In this document: positions 9,605 through 18,142 of the stretch, piece by piece
Numbering within the stretch: the stretch's first letter is position 1
How the letters are laid out: every line of letters begins with the position of its first letter
Assembly (NCBI RefSeq): GCF_001687335.1
Contig: NZ_MAGO01000004.1
Span: 1 to 64,000, forward strand
DNA length: 64,000 nt
Source: Dissulfuribacter thermophilus
Lineage (GTDB): Bacteria; Desulfobacterota; Dissulfuribacteria; Dissulfuribacterales; Dissulfuribacteraceae
Direction of reading: 5' to 3'
Position numbers and translations under genes: made by a program
Notes under the pieces: generated by a model
What the model saw: the letters and a program-made list of their open reading frames with translations, nothing else
The model's database searches: none
What the model was told of the DNA's origin: nothing

Positions 9605-12600
9605 TTACATAAGTCCCTTTATCATTGCCTCTGTAAGGGCAACAGCTCTTGGATGGCGCATAATCATGAGCTCACCCCCTGCCAAAAGGAGGGAGGAAGC
9701 AGTTATCGCCTCTAGCAATATTGAGCGGACCTCTTGATCTCCTAGGAACTCATCAGATGGTAACTTCACTTCTTTTGCCTTCCACACCTCACGCCCAACA
9801 TTACAAATAAAGGGCGCTTGGAGCTTTTCATCCTGCTGCATTAACGCTGCGAGCCTGATCCTCTCCATAACAGAGTAGGTATATTCGAGCCCGTAACCCA
9901 CTGCACCTATGGAGGGGTCCATGAGGATGTGATCAAGGCCAATACCAAGGTTCTCTAGGAGGATATTCAACTGCTTTGCCAGGTTCACGTCTATGGGAGT
10001 AGATGCCACTACTGGCAGACCAAAGGCCATGGCCGTGGCGCCGAGGTTACGGTAGTTTGCGTCAGTAAGAGGGCCTATACACACCTTTTTGTCGCCTACT
10101 AGGGCGGTTACTTCGCGAAGTGTCTCTGTGTCCTTCTCTGCATTTCCACAACCCCAGAGGATCACGGGACAGTCCACTGCATCGATAACCTCTTTTGCCA
10201 CCTTGGCTGCTTCACTGCTTGGTCTGTCCATTCCATTAGGATCTGTACTCACCAAGCTTAGACAGATGGCCTGAGCGTTATATTCAGAGACACACTTTTG
10301 TGCCCACTTTACTGGATCATCAAGGCAGTCTCCGTAGTATTTCTTGAGTGGCTCTGGCATCTCCTCTGGTGGGGAGTCCAACACATCAAATGCAATCCTA
10401 GGCGCATATGGCATGTCGCCCTCAAAGAGGTGAAATGGCAGAGCGCTTGCTCCTCCCACTGTAAGCGCCTTGTCGCCGTCTCCAAGAACCACCTCTTTAA
10501 TAGCGCCAGTGGACTTTTCGAGGAAAAGATCCTCTGGAATATCTCCAATCCTATCTTTGAGGCTTGTGGTCTCTGCTTTAAAGGTAAACTCTCCAGAGAC
10601 ATCTAGTGCAGTTGCCTTGGGAGGCTCTGCCTTTTTCTCTGGCTGAGTCTCCTTTTTCTCCTCAACCTTTGGTTCCTCTGCGGTCGGCTTGACTTCTTCT
10701 ACAACCTCCACGTCTGCAGGCTTCTCTTCTTCTTTGGCCTGCTCTTCTACCTTTTCTTCAGGAGCACATGCTTCATCCCTTGGTGCCTCATAGCTTGGAA
10801 ACTCACCCTTTTGGGCTGCTTCTAGGCCTTTTTTCGCCTTCTCATTGTCTGGATCCAGCTTCAAGGCCTCTTCGAAATATTTAATTGCCTCATCCTGGGC
10901 CTTTTCATAGAGGGCGCAGTTACCCGTGGCCACAAGGCGAATCACATACTTTCTCTGCCATTCTTCCTGGGTAAGTCCTTCAGGACATGGTGGAAGTCCC
11001 TCTGTTGAGGCCGGGGCAACTGATTCGGCCTTTTTCAAGGCCTCTTCTGCCTCTTTAAGGCCGGCCTTGGCCTTTTCATCGTCAGGATCGATTGATAAGG
11101 CCTTTTTAAAGGCTTCTACAGCCTCATTGGCCTTACCCTGGTGTAAGAGGACATTGGCCTTGGCTACGAGGTTAACCACCTCTTTGTCGCGTTTGGGTTC
11201 TTCCTCTACCCTTTCCTCTACTGCCTTTTCCTCTACTTTTTCCTCAATTACCTCTGGAGCACTGACCTCGGGCTGTGGTGTTGCGGCAGGAGGTACTTTT
11301 GCCTGCACTACCTCAGTCACACCCTCACCCTTTAATACAAACTCTGCCTCAATAAATCTCTTCAGTGCTTCATAGGCCTCATCTTCCAGGCCAAGTACCT
11401 TCTTAAGTGCCTCGAGCCCAAGCTCCATAGAACGAAGGGCGTAATCAAGTTGCTTCTTAGACACAATATCTTCCTCCAATCCAATAGTTTGGTCACCCTC
11501 TTCGATTTGGATGGTCCTTGCACCCATTTCATGGGCCTTTTCGAGTCTTGCCTTCTCTTCTTTAAGTGCTGAGAGAAGTTCTTGAATCTTTTTCTCCTTT
11601 TCCTGAAGGATCCTTTCCTTCTCATCTATCTGGGAGCGAAGCTCCAAGATCTCTTTGGCTCCCCTTTCCTTCTCCTTTGCAACAAGTTCTCTTGAGGCCT
11701 CTGCTTCTTTCTTATATTGGTCGACCTTTTCCAAAAGGCGTGCCTCTGCCTCTTCTCTCGCCTTACGAACTGCCTCGTCAATTGCATCCATGCCCATTAG
11801 CACTGGCTCTAGTCTGGCCTCTGGCCTGGGCAATAGTCCTGACCGTTTTACGATCTCAGGCACTGCCTCTTCCCATTCAATTGCCATTACGTGCACACCT
11901 GCCACACCAGGTATCTCTTTTACCTGGTTGATGATGTCCACTGCTATCTCAATTCCCTCTTCACGAACGTCTTTGGCATCTTTGAGGCGTTTTATCACGT
12001 CATCTGTGACCTCAAGGCCTGGGACGAAATTCTTCATATACCTTGCCATTCCAAGTGACTTGGGTGGGGTCACACCAGCTAATATATAGACGCGTTCAGT
12101 GAGTCCCAGGTCCTCGACCCGCTTCATAAACTCCTTAAATTTATCCACATTATAGATTATCTGGGTCTGGACAAAGTTTGCCCCAGCATCGACCTTCTTC
12201 TTCAGCCTGATTGGCCTATACTCAAAGGGATCTGCAAAGGGATTTGCAGCAGCTCCGAGAAAGAGCCTTGGTTCTCCACCCTTTATCTCCTCACCGCACT
12301 GGAAGCGCTTTTCATCACGCATTGCCTTTACCATTTGAAGGAGCTGGATGGAGTCCATGTCAAAGACCCCTTTGGACTGGGGATGATTACCAAACTTTTG
12401 ATGGTCTCCTGTAAGACACAGAAGGTTTCTAATCCCAAGGGCGTGTGCGCCAAGGATGTCGGCCTGCATTCCAATCCTGTTTCTGTCTCGACAGGTCATC
12501 TGCATCACAGGCTCAACTCCCTCGGATAAGGCAATGAGCCCAGCAGTCAAGCTCGACATCCTCACTATTGCAGTCTGACAATCGGTTATGTTTACAGCGT

Positions 12601-12733
12601 CAACAAAGCCCTTTAGGATCTTTGCCTTTTTTCTAACTACTTCTCTGTTCCCACTCTTTGGGGGACCAAGCTCTCCTGTGACTGCAAACTGCCCGCTTTT
12701 TAAGACTGTCTCTAAATTGCTTCCAGCTATCAC
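9605..12733 (-). CDS. MetF-coiled coil-TPR-AcsD fusion: methylene-THF reductase joined to corrinoid protein small subunit
   Basis: One uninterrupted 1042-residue frame with four parts. Residues 1 to about 300 are a methylenetetrahydrofolate reductase TIM barrel (FAVTGELGPPKSG, NITDCQTA, LLCLTGDH). Residues about 315-400 are a long Glu/Lys/Arg coiled coil. Residues about 400-710 hold a small alpha-helical stretch, acidic linkers and two TPR-like repeats ending in IDPDDEKAKAGL and LDPDNEKAKKGL. Residues about 711-1042 are a full-length AcsD/CdhD small corrinoid subunit (LTVGGASALPFHLFEG, KQLNILLENLGIGLDHI, DPSIGAVGYGLEYTYS). Adjacent metV (four-base overlap) and acsB fit both halves. No separate acsD occurs here. 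The physical coupling of methyl-THF production to the methyl acceptor complex is inferred. The linker may instead be a scaffold for Hdr/Mvh or CODH/ACS partners. Confidence 0.9.
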   Translation of the reverse strand: MIAGSNLETVLKSGQFAVTGELGPPKSGNREVVRKKAKILKGFVDAVNITDCQTAIVRMSSLTAGLIALSEGVEPVMQMTCRDRNRIGMQADILGAHALGIRNLLCLTGDHQKFGNHPQSKGVFDMDSIQLLQMVKAMRDEKRFQCGEEIKGGEPRLFLGAAANPFADPFEYRPIRLKKKVDAGANFVQTQIIYNVDKFKEFMKRVEDLGLTERVYILAGVTPPKSLGMARYMKNFVPGLEVTDDVIKRLKDAKDVREEGIEIAVDIINQVKEIPGVAGVHVMAIEWEEAVPEIVKRSGLLPRPEARLEPVLMGMDAIDEAVRKAREEAEARLLEKVDQYKKEAEASRELVAKEKERGAKEILELRSQIDEKERILQEKEKKIQELLSALKEEKARLEKAHEMGARTIQIEEGDQTIGLEEDIVSKKQLDYALRSMELGLEALKKVLGLEDEAYEALKRFIEAEFVLKGEGVTEVVQAKVPPAATPQPEVSAPEVIEEKVEEKAVEERVEEEPKRDKEVVNLVAKANVLLHQGKANEAVEAFKKALSIDPDDEKAKAGLKEAEEALKKAESVAPASTEGLPPCPEGLTQEEWQRKYVIRLVATGNCALYEKAQDEAIKYFEEALKLDPDNEKAKKGLEAAQKGEFPSYEAPRDEACAPEEKVEEQAKEEEKPADVEVVEEVKPTAEEPKVEEKKETQPEKKAEPPKATALDVSGEFTFKAETTSLKDRIGDIPEDLFLEKSTGAIKEVVLGDGDKALTVGGASALPFHLFEGDMPYAPRIAFDVLDSPPEEMPEPLKKYYGDCLDDPVKWAQKCVSEYNAQAICLSLVSTDPNGMDRPSSEAAKVAKEVIDAVDCPVILWGCGNAEKDTETLREVTALVGDKKVCIGPLTDANYRNLGATAMAFGLPVVASTPIDVNLAKQLNILLENLGIGLDHILMDPSIGAVGYGLEYTYSVMERIRLAALMQQDEKLQAPFICNVGREVWKAKEVKLPSDEFLGDQEVRSILLEAITASSLLLAGGELMIMRHPRAVALTEAMIKGLM

Positions 12734-13398
12734 GGCAATAAATCCTCCCTAATTCTGTGGCGTGGGCCCCCATGACCCGCTGTTGTCCAATCCCTTATGG
12801 GCATGATTTCTTCGAGCGATGAATCTTCGCCAAATCCCTTGAGTTTTTCATAGATCATATGCCACACACAGTTCACATTAGGATCTATCTCACACAATCC
12901 TCCCTGAGAACCACCGCATGGGCCATTAGACAGGCTCTTTGCACACCTTGCTACAGGGCACAGGCCGCCAGTTAGATGAAGCACACATGACCCACACCCT
13001 GCACACATTTCCTTCCATTCTCCACTAGAAAGGTTGGCCCCATAAAAACTGGTGTCTAGTGCTGGTTTAACTTTTACTCCCGGGCACCTGTCTGCTATAA
13101 AATTGACACCGACTCCACAGGCCATTGACAGCACGCAGTCATAGCCTTTACCGGTCTCCTTAAGGGGCTCCAGGTACTCTGGATCACACTGCCGCACGAA
13201 TGTCTCCTCCACCACCTCAATCTCTTCACCTCTGCGCTTCTTCCCAAGCCTTATGGCAGAGGCAAGGGTCTTGACCTCCTTATCGCCACCTGCCGAACAC
13301 ACTGCAACGCACCCCCTGCAGCCAAGGACCAACACCTTCTTTGCCCCTTCGAGCATATCTAGGATCTCTTGTAGGGGTTTTTGTGAAGCAATAATCAT
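12730..13398 (-). CDS. metV: MetV-type Cys-rich partner of methylene-THF reductase
   Basis: A 222-residue protein of the MetV family, which binds metal clusters and is required for activity of the acetogen-type MetF. Cysteine motifs include CRGCVAVCSAGG near residue 30, CAGCGSCVLHLTGGLCP, and the family hallmark SNGPCGGSQGGLCE. It overlaps the start of the MetF fusion by four bases and follows the Cys-type mvhD paralogue by two, so it is clearly part of the same transcript. In acetogens MetV links MetF to Hdr/Mvh proteins, and the same arrangement is implied here. Confidence 0.88.
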   Translation of the reverse strand: MIIASQKPLQEILDMLEGAKKVLVLGCRGCVAVCSAGGDKEVKTLASAIRLGKKRRGEEIEVVEETFVRQCDPEYLEPLKETGKGYDCVLSMACGVGVNFIADRCPGVKVKPALDTSFYGANLSSGEWKEMCAGCGSCVLHLTGGLCPVARCAKSLSNGPCGGSQGGLCEIDPNVNCVWHMIYEKLKGFGEDSSLEEIMPIRDWTTAGHGGPRHRIREDLLP

Positions 13399-13400
13399 AT

Positions 13401-13781
13401 CTATGCGCTCCTTTTTGTCGTCCTTTTCTCCATCTCTTTTATGGCCTCTACGACATCTGCCGTGGAACCTCGATCTGCAAAAAACATCTCAACAAGCTGT
13501 GGGTCCATCCCCAGCTCTTCAATAAGACTCTTTGCGTACTTCACCCTTTTCGAGGCCCTGAGGCTCCCTGTCTTGTTGTGACAAGTCTCCATCTTACACC
13601 CTGCCACGAAAACGGCCTCGGCCCCATCGCTGAAGGCGTCTAAGAGCTCTGAAACTTGAAGGCGTCCTGTACAGGGAAGGCGCCTTATTATCACCCCTTC
13701 CCCAATTACGCCCTCTTTTTCAAGGACATCAACTGGGACCTGGGCAGTATAGTTACAGCAAAAACCTACTATCCTTGCCAT
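13401..13781 (-). CDS. MvhD-family iron-sulfur subunit, cysteine paralogue
   Basis: A 126-residue member of the MvhD (hydrogenase delta/iron-sulfur) family. It starts with FCCNYTA and has LPCTGRLQVSELLDAF. At the position where the upstream paralogue has Sec it has an ordinary Cys (VFVAGCKMETCHNKTGS, against GG-U-HLGECH). It probably carries a 2Fe-2S cluster passing electrons between the HdrA flavoprotein and MetFV. It lies between hdrC-like and metV with gaps of two bases. Presence of both a Sec and a Cys version in one transcript suggests two non-redundant electron-transfer sites, or an internal back-up (inference). Confidence 0.82.
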   Translation of the reverse strand: MARIVGFCCNYTAQVPVDVLEKEGVIGEGVIIRRLPCTGRLQVSELLDAFSDGAEAVFVAGCKMETCHNKTGSLRASKRVKYAKSLIEELGMDPQLVEMFFADRGSTADVVEAIKEMEKRTTKRSA

Positions 13782-13783
13782 AC

Positions 13784-14338
13784 TTACCTCTCTTGCGTTT
13801 GAGCGGCCTCTAACGATGGCCTGAGTTCTATAGCCTCTGCAGGACAGTCCTTAACGCATATTCCACACGCCCTGCAAAAATCCGGATCAATAAATGCATA
13901 TCCCTCCTGGATTATCCGCGGGGCCCCAAAAGGACACACCCTAACGCAGGTAAGACATGCAACACACTTACCAGGATCGACGTAAGCGAGGAGCCCCAGA
14001 TCCTTTCTCTTCTCCTCATTTACTATACCGGCCTTTACAGCCTCTTCTCTGAGGGCCTTTATGACATCTGCACAGCGGACATTTTGTGGGCATACCGGTA
14101 TGCAACTCTGGCACTGGGAACAGGCCCAGATAATGTCGGATTCCATTAGTTCCTTGGTAAGACCAAGGCCAACCATGTGGACGATCTTTCTTGGGTCAAA
14201 GGCATCCACCACCTTTTCCACAGGGCATGCACTGGAACATGATCCACACGTATAGCACCCGAGGACAGTATCCGTGCCCTCATGTGACTGGAGATTACGT
14301 GTTGCATTATTATCAAATCTAGTCGCCTGTATCGTCAT
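13784..14338 (-). CDS. hdrC: HdrC-like protein with four 4Fe-4S motifs
   Basis: The 184-residue product starts with an HdrC-like unit: CYTCGSCSSACPVE and CSQCQSCIPVCPQN. It then adds a two-cluster ferredoxin: CVACLTCVRVCPFG and CRACGICVKDCPAE. Classical HdrC has only the first two clusters, so this is an HdrC-polyferredoxin fusion that could replace several electron carriers. No HdrB (CCG-domain) gene is next to it or elsewhere in the window. It sits between the two mvhD genes. Its most likely role is relaying electrons between HdrA and the MetF/MetV module. Confidence 0.83.
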   Translation of the reverse strand: MTIQATRFDNNATRNLQSHEGTDTVLGCYTCGSCSSACPVEKVVDAFDPRKIVHMVGLGLTKELMESDIIWACSQCQSCIPVCPQNVRCADVIKALREEAVKAGIVNEEKRKDLGLLAYVDPGKCVACLTCVRVCPFGAPRIIQEGYAFIDPDFCRACGICVKDCPAEAIELRPSLEAAQTQER

Positions 14339-14352
14339 TTCGGTTACCTCAC

Positions 14353-14964
14353 TTATGAATGACTAAGCTGCTTTTCAAAGGCAGGGACCACCTTCTTTAA
14401 AACTCCCTCCTGAATTGCAGCCTCATCATATTGACCCGCCTTATTGAGACTCTTTGCGAGGGTACCAAAGGCTGTCCGAATCTTTGTATTTTTTGCGGCC
14501 TTTACAGCAGCTTCAAGTTTCTTCATTACCTCGTCACGCCCAGGCTCTCCCTCACCTTCTCCTAGGGGGCCTAGTTCCTTTATCTTCATACAGTAATCAG
14601 TTATAAGCTGAACAAATCTGGGGCCTTCTGCCGCTGAGGCCCACTCAAGATCGAACCTTTTGGGATTGACTCCACACATCTTGAGTACCTGCCTCACAGA
14701 TTCTGCCATGACCATCGCTTCGTAATTACCAGACTGGTAATGACACTCTCCCAAGTGTCACCCACCAGTGAATACTCCATCTGCGCCCACCTTGAACGCC
14801 TCAAGGATGAAGCGCATATCAATCCTTCCAGTACACATGACTCTAATAACCCGCACGTTTGGCGGATATTGATAACGTGAGACCCCTGCTGAATCTGCTG
14901 CTGCATAACAGCACCAGTGGCAGAAAAAACCTAATATCCTGGGGTTGAATTGTTCCTGTGTCAT
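14353..14964 (-). CDS. mvhD: Selenocysteine-containing MvhD/VhuD-type iron-sulfur subunit
   Basis: 203 residues when the in-frame TGA at 14758-14760 is read as Sec69; without that it would be two fragments. The frame on both sides is MvhD: FFCHWCCYAAADSAGVSR and VRVMCTGRID before it, then GVFTGG-U-HLGECHYQSGNY. The matching position is Sec in methanococcal VhuD and Cys in most MvhD proteins. The protein passes electrons between a donor and the HdrA flavin through a 2Fe-2S cluster. A C-terminal extension of about 70 residues (FDLEWASAAEGPRFVQLI onwards) is common in Hdr-associated bacterial versions. It lies 49 bp after hdrA. Confidence 0.9.
14725..14741 (-). promoter_or_regulatory. Candidate SECIS hairpin of mvhD
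   Basis: On the coding strand ATTACCA-GTC-TGGTAAT forms a perfect 7-bp stem (or 6 bp with an AGTCT loop). It starts 16 bases after the TGA at 14758-14760. The G-U-C loop matches the feature shared by the other two SECIS candidates in this window. A competing stem, TGACAC/GTGTCA, includes the TGA itself. Confidence 0.75.
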
Positions 14965-15013
14965 TCGGCCTCCTTATCTATTGCTTCCCTGTAATGGCTC
15001 ATGTGGCACCCCA

Positions 15014-18000
15014 TTATTTCACATCATCCTTTTGGCCAAAGGCATGGATCTGGGCGAAAATTGCCTCGTCTGTAAATCCGCCCATGCTGATGGCAACTGT
15101 TGGGCAGTGAGAGGCGCATATGCCGCAGCCCTTACATGAGGCTGTAATGGTCCGGGCCTTTCTCTTCTTGTCCACTTTAACCAACTCAATAGCGCTAAAC
15201 GGACAAAGTGATGCACATATACCGCACCCAATACACTTTTTCTGATCAACCCTAGAGACGATGGGCGCCACAGCGACTTTTCCTTTTGCTAGTGGTATCG
15301 CGGCCTTAGCCGCTGCTGCCCTGGCCTGGGCCATGGCATCTTCAAGGCCCTTGGGTCCGTGGGCTAGGCCACAGAGATACACTCCATCGACTGCCACCTC
15401 TACAGGACGAAGTTTTGCATGGGCCTCAAGGAAAAATCCATCCTTTGTGAGCGGGGCCTTCAAAACTTGCGCCAGTTCTTCGTTGTCCCCTGGGGCAATC
15501 CCTGTAGAAAGGACAACGTAACTCGATTGTATCTCTAGCTCTTCACCTACTATATTGTCATAGACCTTTACAGCGATCCCCCTACCCTTCTTCATGATTT
15601 GAGGCCGATTATCAGGCTGGTACCTAATAAATTTGATACCCTTCAACCTGGCCTCTCGATAGAGATCTTCATAAAATCCATAGGTCCTCATGTCTCTATA
15701 GAGGATAAATATGTCGAGCTCTGGTTTTATATCTTTGAGCTTGAGGGCGTTTTTAACGGCCTGAGTACAGCAGATGCGGCTACAATAGGCCATATCTTCG
15801 CCACGGCTTCCAACACACTGGATCATCACTACCCTTGATGCGCTCTTAAGGAAGCTATAGCCACGTGACAGTTTCTCTTCGAGTTCCAACTGTGTTAAAA
15901 CACGATCTGACTCACCATAGAGATAGCCTTTTGGCTTATACTCTTTTCCACCAGTGGCCACCACTACGACACCGTGGTTGATAAGCTCGCTTTTACCTGC
16001 CCTCTCCACAGTAGTGGTAAAGTTTCCAATATATCCAGAGACATTCTTTATCTCGGTCTCGAGCATTATGTCGATGTCTGGATGGGACTCTACTCTGGCT
16101 ACAAGATCATCGAGAACCGTCTTTGCGTCTTCCCCATCCGCGGTCCACCTAACGCGCCTGAGATTTCCGCCGAGAGTCTTTGACCTCTCTACGAGCACTA
16201 CCTTAAAGCCCTGATCAGCAATACTGAGCGCAGCAGCCATACCAGAGGCACCACCACCAATGACCAGTGCAGACGGCGTTACATCTACTGTTGGCTGCTC
16301 AAGTGGCTCCAAGAGCCTTGCCTTAGCCACTGCCATCCTCACTAGATCCTTGGCCTTTTCAGTAGCAGCCTCTGGTTCCTGGGCATGGACCCATGCACAT
16401 TGGTCTCTGATGTTTGCCATCTCAATAAGTGCAGGGTTGAGACCAATGGACCTAAGTGTTTCTTGGAACAGTGGCTCATGTGTCCTTGGAGAACACGCGG
16501 CAATTACCACTCTGTTGAGCCTATTTTCCTTGATCCTCTCTGCTATGGTCTTTAATGCATCCTGAGAGCACGAATATAGTGTATCTTCATAGAGGACTAC
16601 TCCTGGTAGGCTACCTGCATAGTCGCGTACAGCCTTTACGTCCACTACACCTGCGATGTTGACACCGCAGTGACATACGAAGACTCCGATCCTTGGCTCT
16701 TCCTCACATAGAGCCTTGTCTTCATCTGGATATGTGACAGTAACTGCCTTTGTTCCCCTTGCCTCCTTCAAGAGCTCTGAGACGTGGGCAGCAACACCAG
16801 AGGCCTGGGTTACGCTCTCAGGGATATCCTTTGGCCCTTGGAAGGCTCCTGCCACAAACACTCCAGGCACTGATGTGGACAACGGTGAGCCTGATGTTGT
16901 CTTACAAAATTCATATTTATTAAGCTCAATTCCTGTGGTCTCTTGAATGATCTTTGCATCCTCTGGTGCCTTCAATCCAACAGATAGGACCACCATATCA
17001 AAGAGGGCACTGGATGATGTACCGTCCTCCATGACGTATGTAAGGGCAAGTTTTCCATCGACCTCTTCCACCTTTGGGACCCTTGCCCTAATGATGTTCA
17101 GTCCGTACTTCTTTATGGCCTCTTCTCTAAAGGCATCAAAGCCCTTGCCCATTGTACGGACGTCCATGAAAAATAGGGATATGTCAAGGTCTGGCTCGTG
17201 TTCCTTTGCGACACTCGCCTCCTTTATCGCGTACATACAACAGACTGATGAACAAAAACCGTTTCCACAGCTTTCGTCACGAGATCCCACACACTGGAGG
17301 AAAGCGATCTTTTTGGGCGTGGTCTGATCCGATGGCCTTACTATGTGCCCTTCGGTGGGACCAGATGCGCACGTGAGACGCTCAAATTCGAGGCTTGTCA
17401 CCACATCAGGGTACTTACCATATCCAAAGCGCTCTAACACCTCATCATCTATACGGCCGAATCCAGGTGCAAGGACAACACTACCCACTTGAAGCTCAAG
17501 ATTTTCTGGCTTTTGGCTAAAATCTATTGCCCCTGCTGTACAGGTCTGAGCGCAAAGATTGCAAGTTTCGTGGTTTACTCTCAAACACTCTTTGGCATCA
17601 ATATAATAACTTGATGGAATTGCCTGGGCATAATCGATGTGGGGTGCACGGGTTACCTCAAGGCGCTCATTATACCAATCGACTACTGGTTTTGGGCAGT
17701 ACATAGTGCAGATCCCACACGCTGTACACTTGTCTTCATCTATATATCTTGGCCTTTTGAGGACTTTTGCCACAAAGTTTCCTGGCTCTCCCTCAAGGGC
17801 CTTCAACTCGGCATTTGTAATTATTTCTATGTTTGGAGACCGACCGGCCTCAACTAACTTTGGTGCAAGTATTCATATGGCACAGTCATTGGTAGGGAAA
17901 GTCTTGTCCAGTTGTGCCATAACCCCACCAATGGATGCCTTTTTCTCCACCAAGTACACATAGTATCCAAGGCCTGCCATATCCAATGCGGCCTGCACTC

Positions 18001-18055
18001 CGGCTACCCCGCCGCCGAGGACGAGAACAGCCCCCTGTTTTGTGGTGTCTTTCAT
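15014..18055 (-). CDS. hdrA: Large selenocysteine-containing HdrA-type flavoprotein, two HdrA-like halves
   Basis: 1013 residues if the in-frame TGA at 17873-17875 is read as Sec61. It opens with a FAD motif ([19 protein letters not shown]). The Sec follows in [22 protein letters not shown], where HdrA proteins have Cys and methanococcal HdrA has Sec. After an N-terminal ferredoxin motif ([12 protein letters not shown]) comes a first HdrA body with [20 protein letters not shown] second flavin unit ([16 protein letters not shown]) with [17 protein letters not shown] follows, and a terminal two-cluster ferredoxin ([24 protein letters not shown]). The duplicated architecture is that of electron-bifurcating or electron-confurcating HdrA. 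Between the CO dehydrogenase and mvhD/hdrC/metV/metF genes, it probably couples MetF to ferredoxin and NADH or another donor. No HdrB is encoded nearby. Confidence 0.92.
17836..17851 (-). promoter_or_regulatory. Candidate SECIS hairpin of hdrA
   Basis: The coding strand reads GAGGCC-GGTC-GGTCTC: a 6-bp stem with one G-U pair and a GGUC tetraloop. It begins 21 bases after the TGA at 17873-17875. The loop matches the fdhA SECIS loop in its GGUC core. Confidence 0.78.
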
Positions 18056-18142
18056 GGTCTAAAACAACCCCCTAAGTTTAAGAATCCAAATTTCATTTTC
18101 ATAACCCAAAAGAGTTCAGCTCTCGACACTCAACCTTCTTTT

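Noticed and set aside
14735-14764. TGACAC/GTGTCA stem as the mvhD SECIS
   Set aside because: It includes the UGA itself and has a loop without the GUC feature; the ATTACCA/TGGTAAT hairpin is at the proper distance.
17807-17875. hdrA starting at the ATG after the TGA plus a separate 60-residue ORF
   Set aside because: The short ORF is the HdrA FAD-binding N terminus and continues in register through the TGA.
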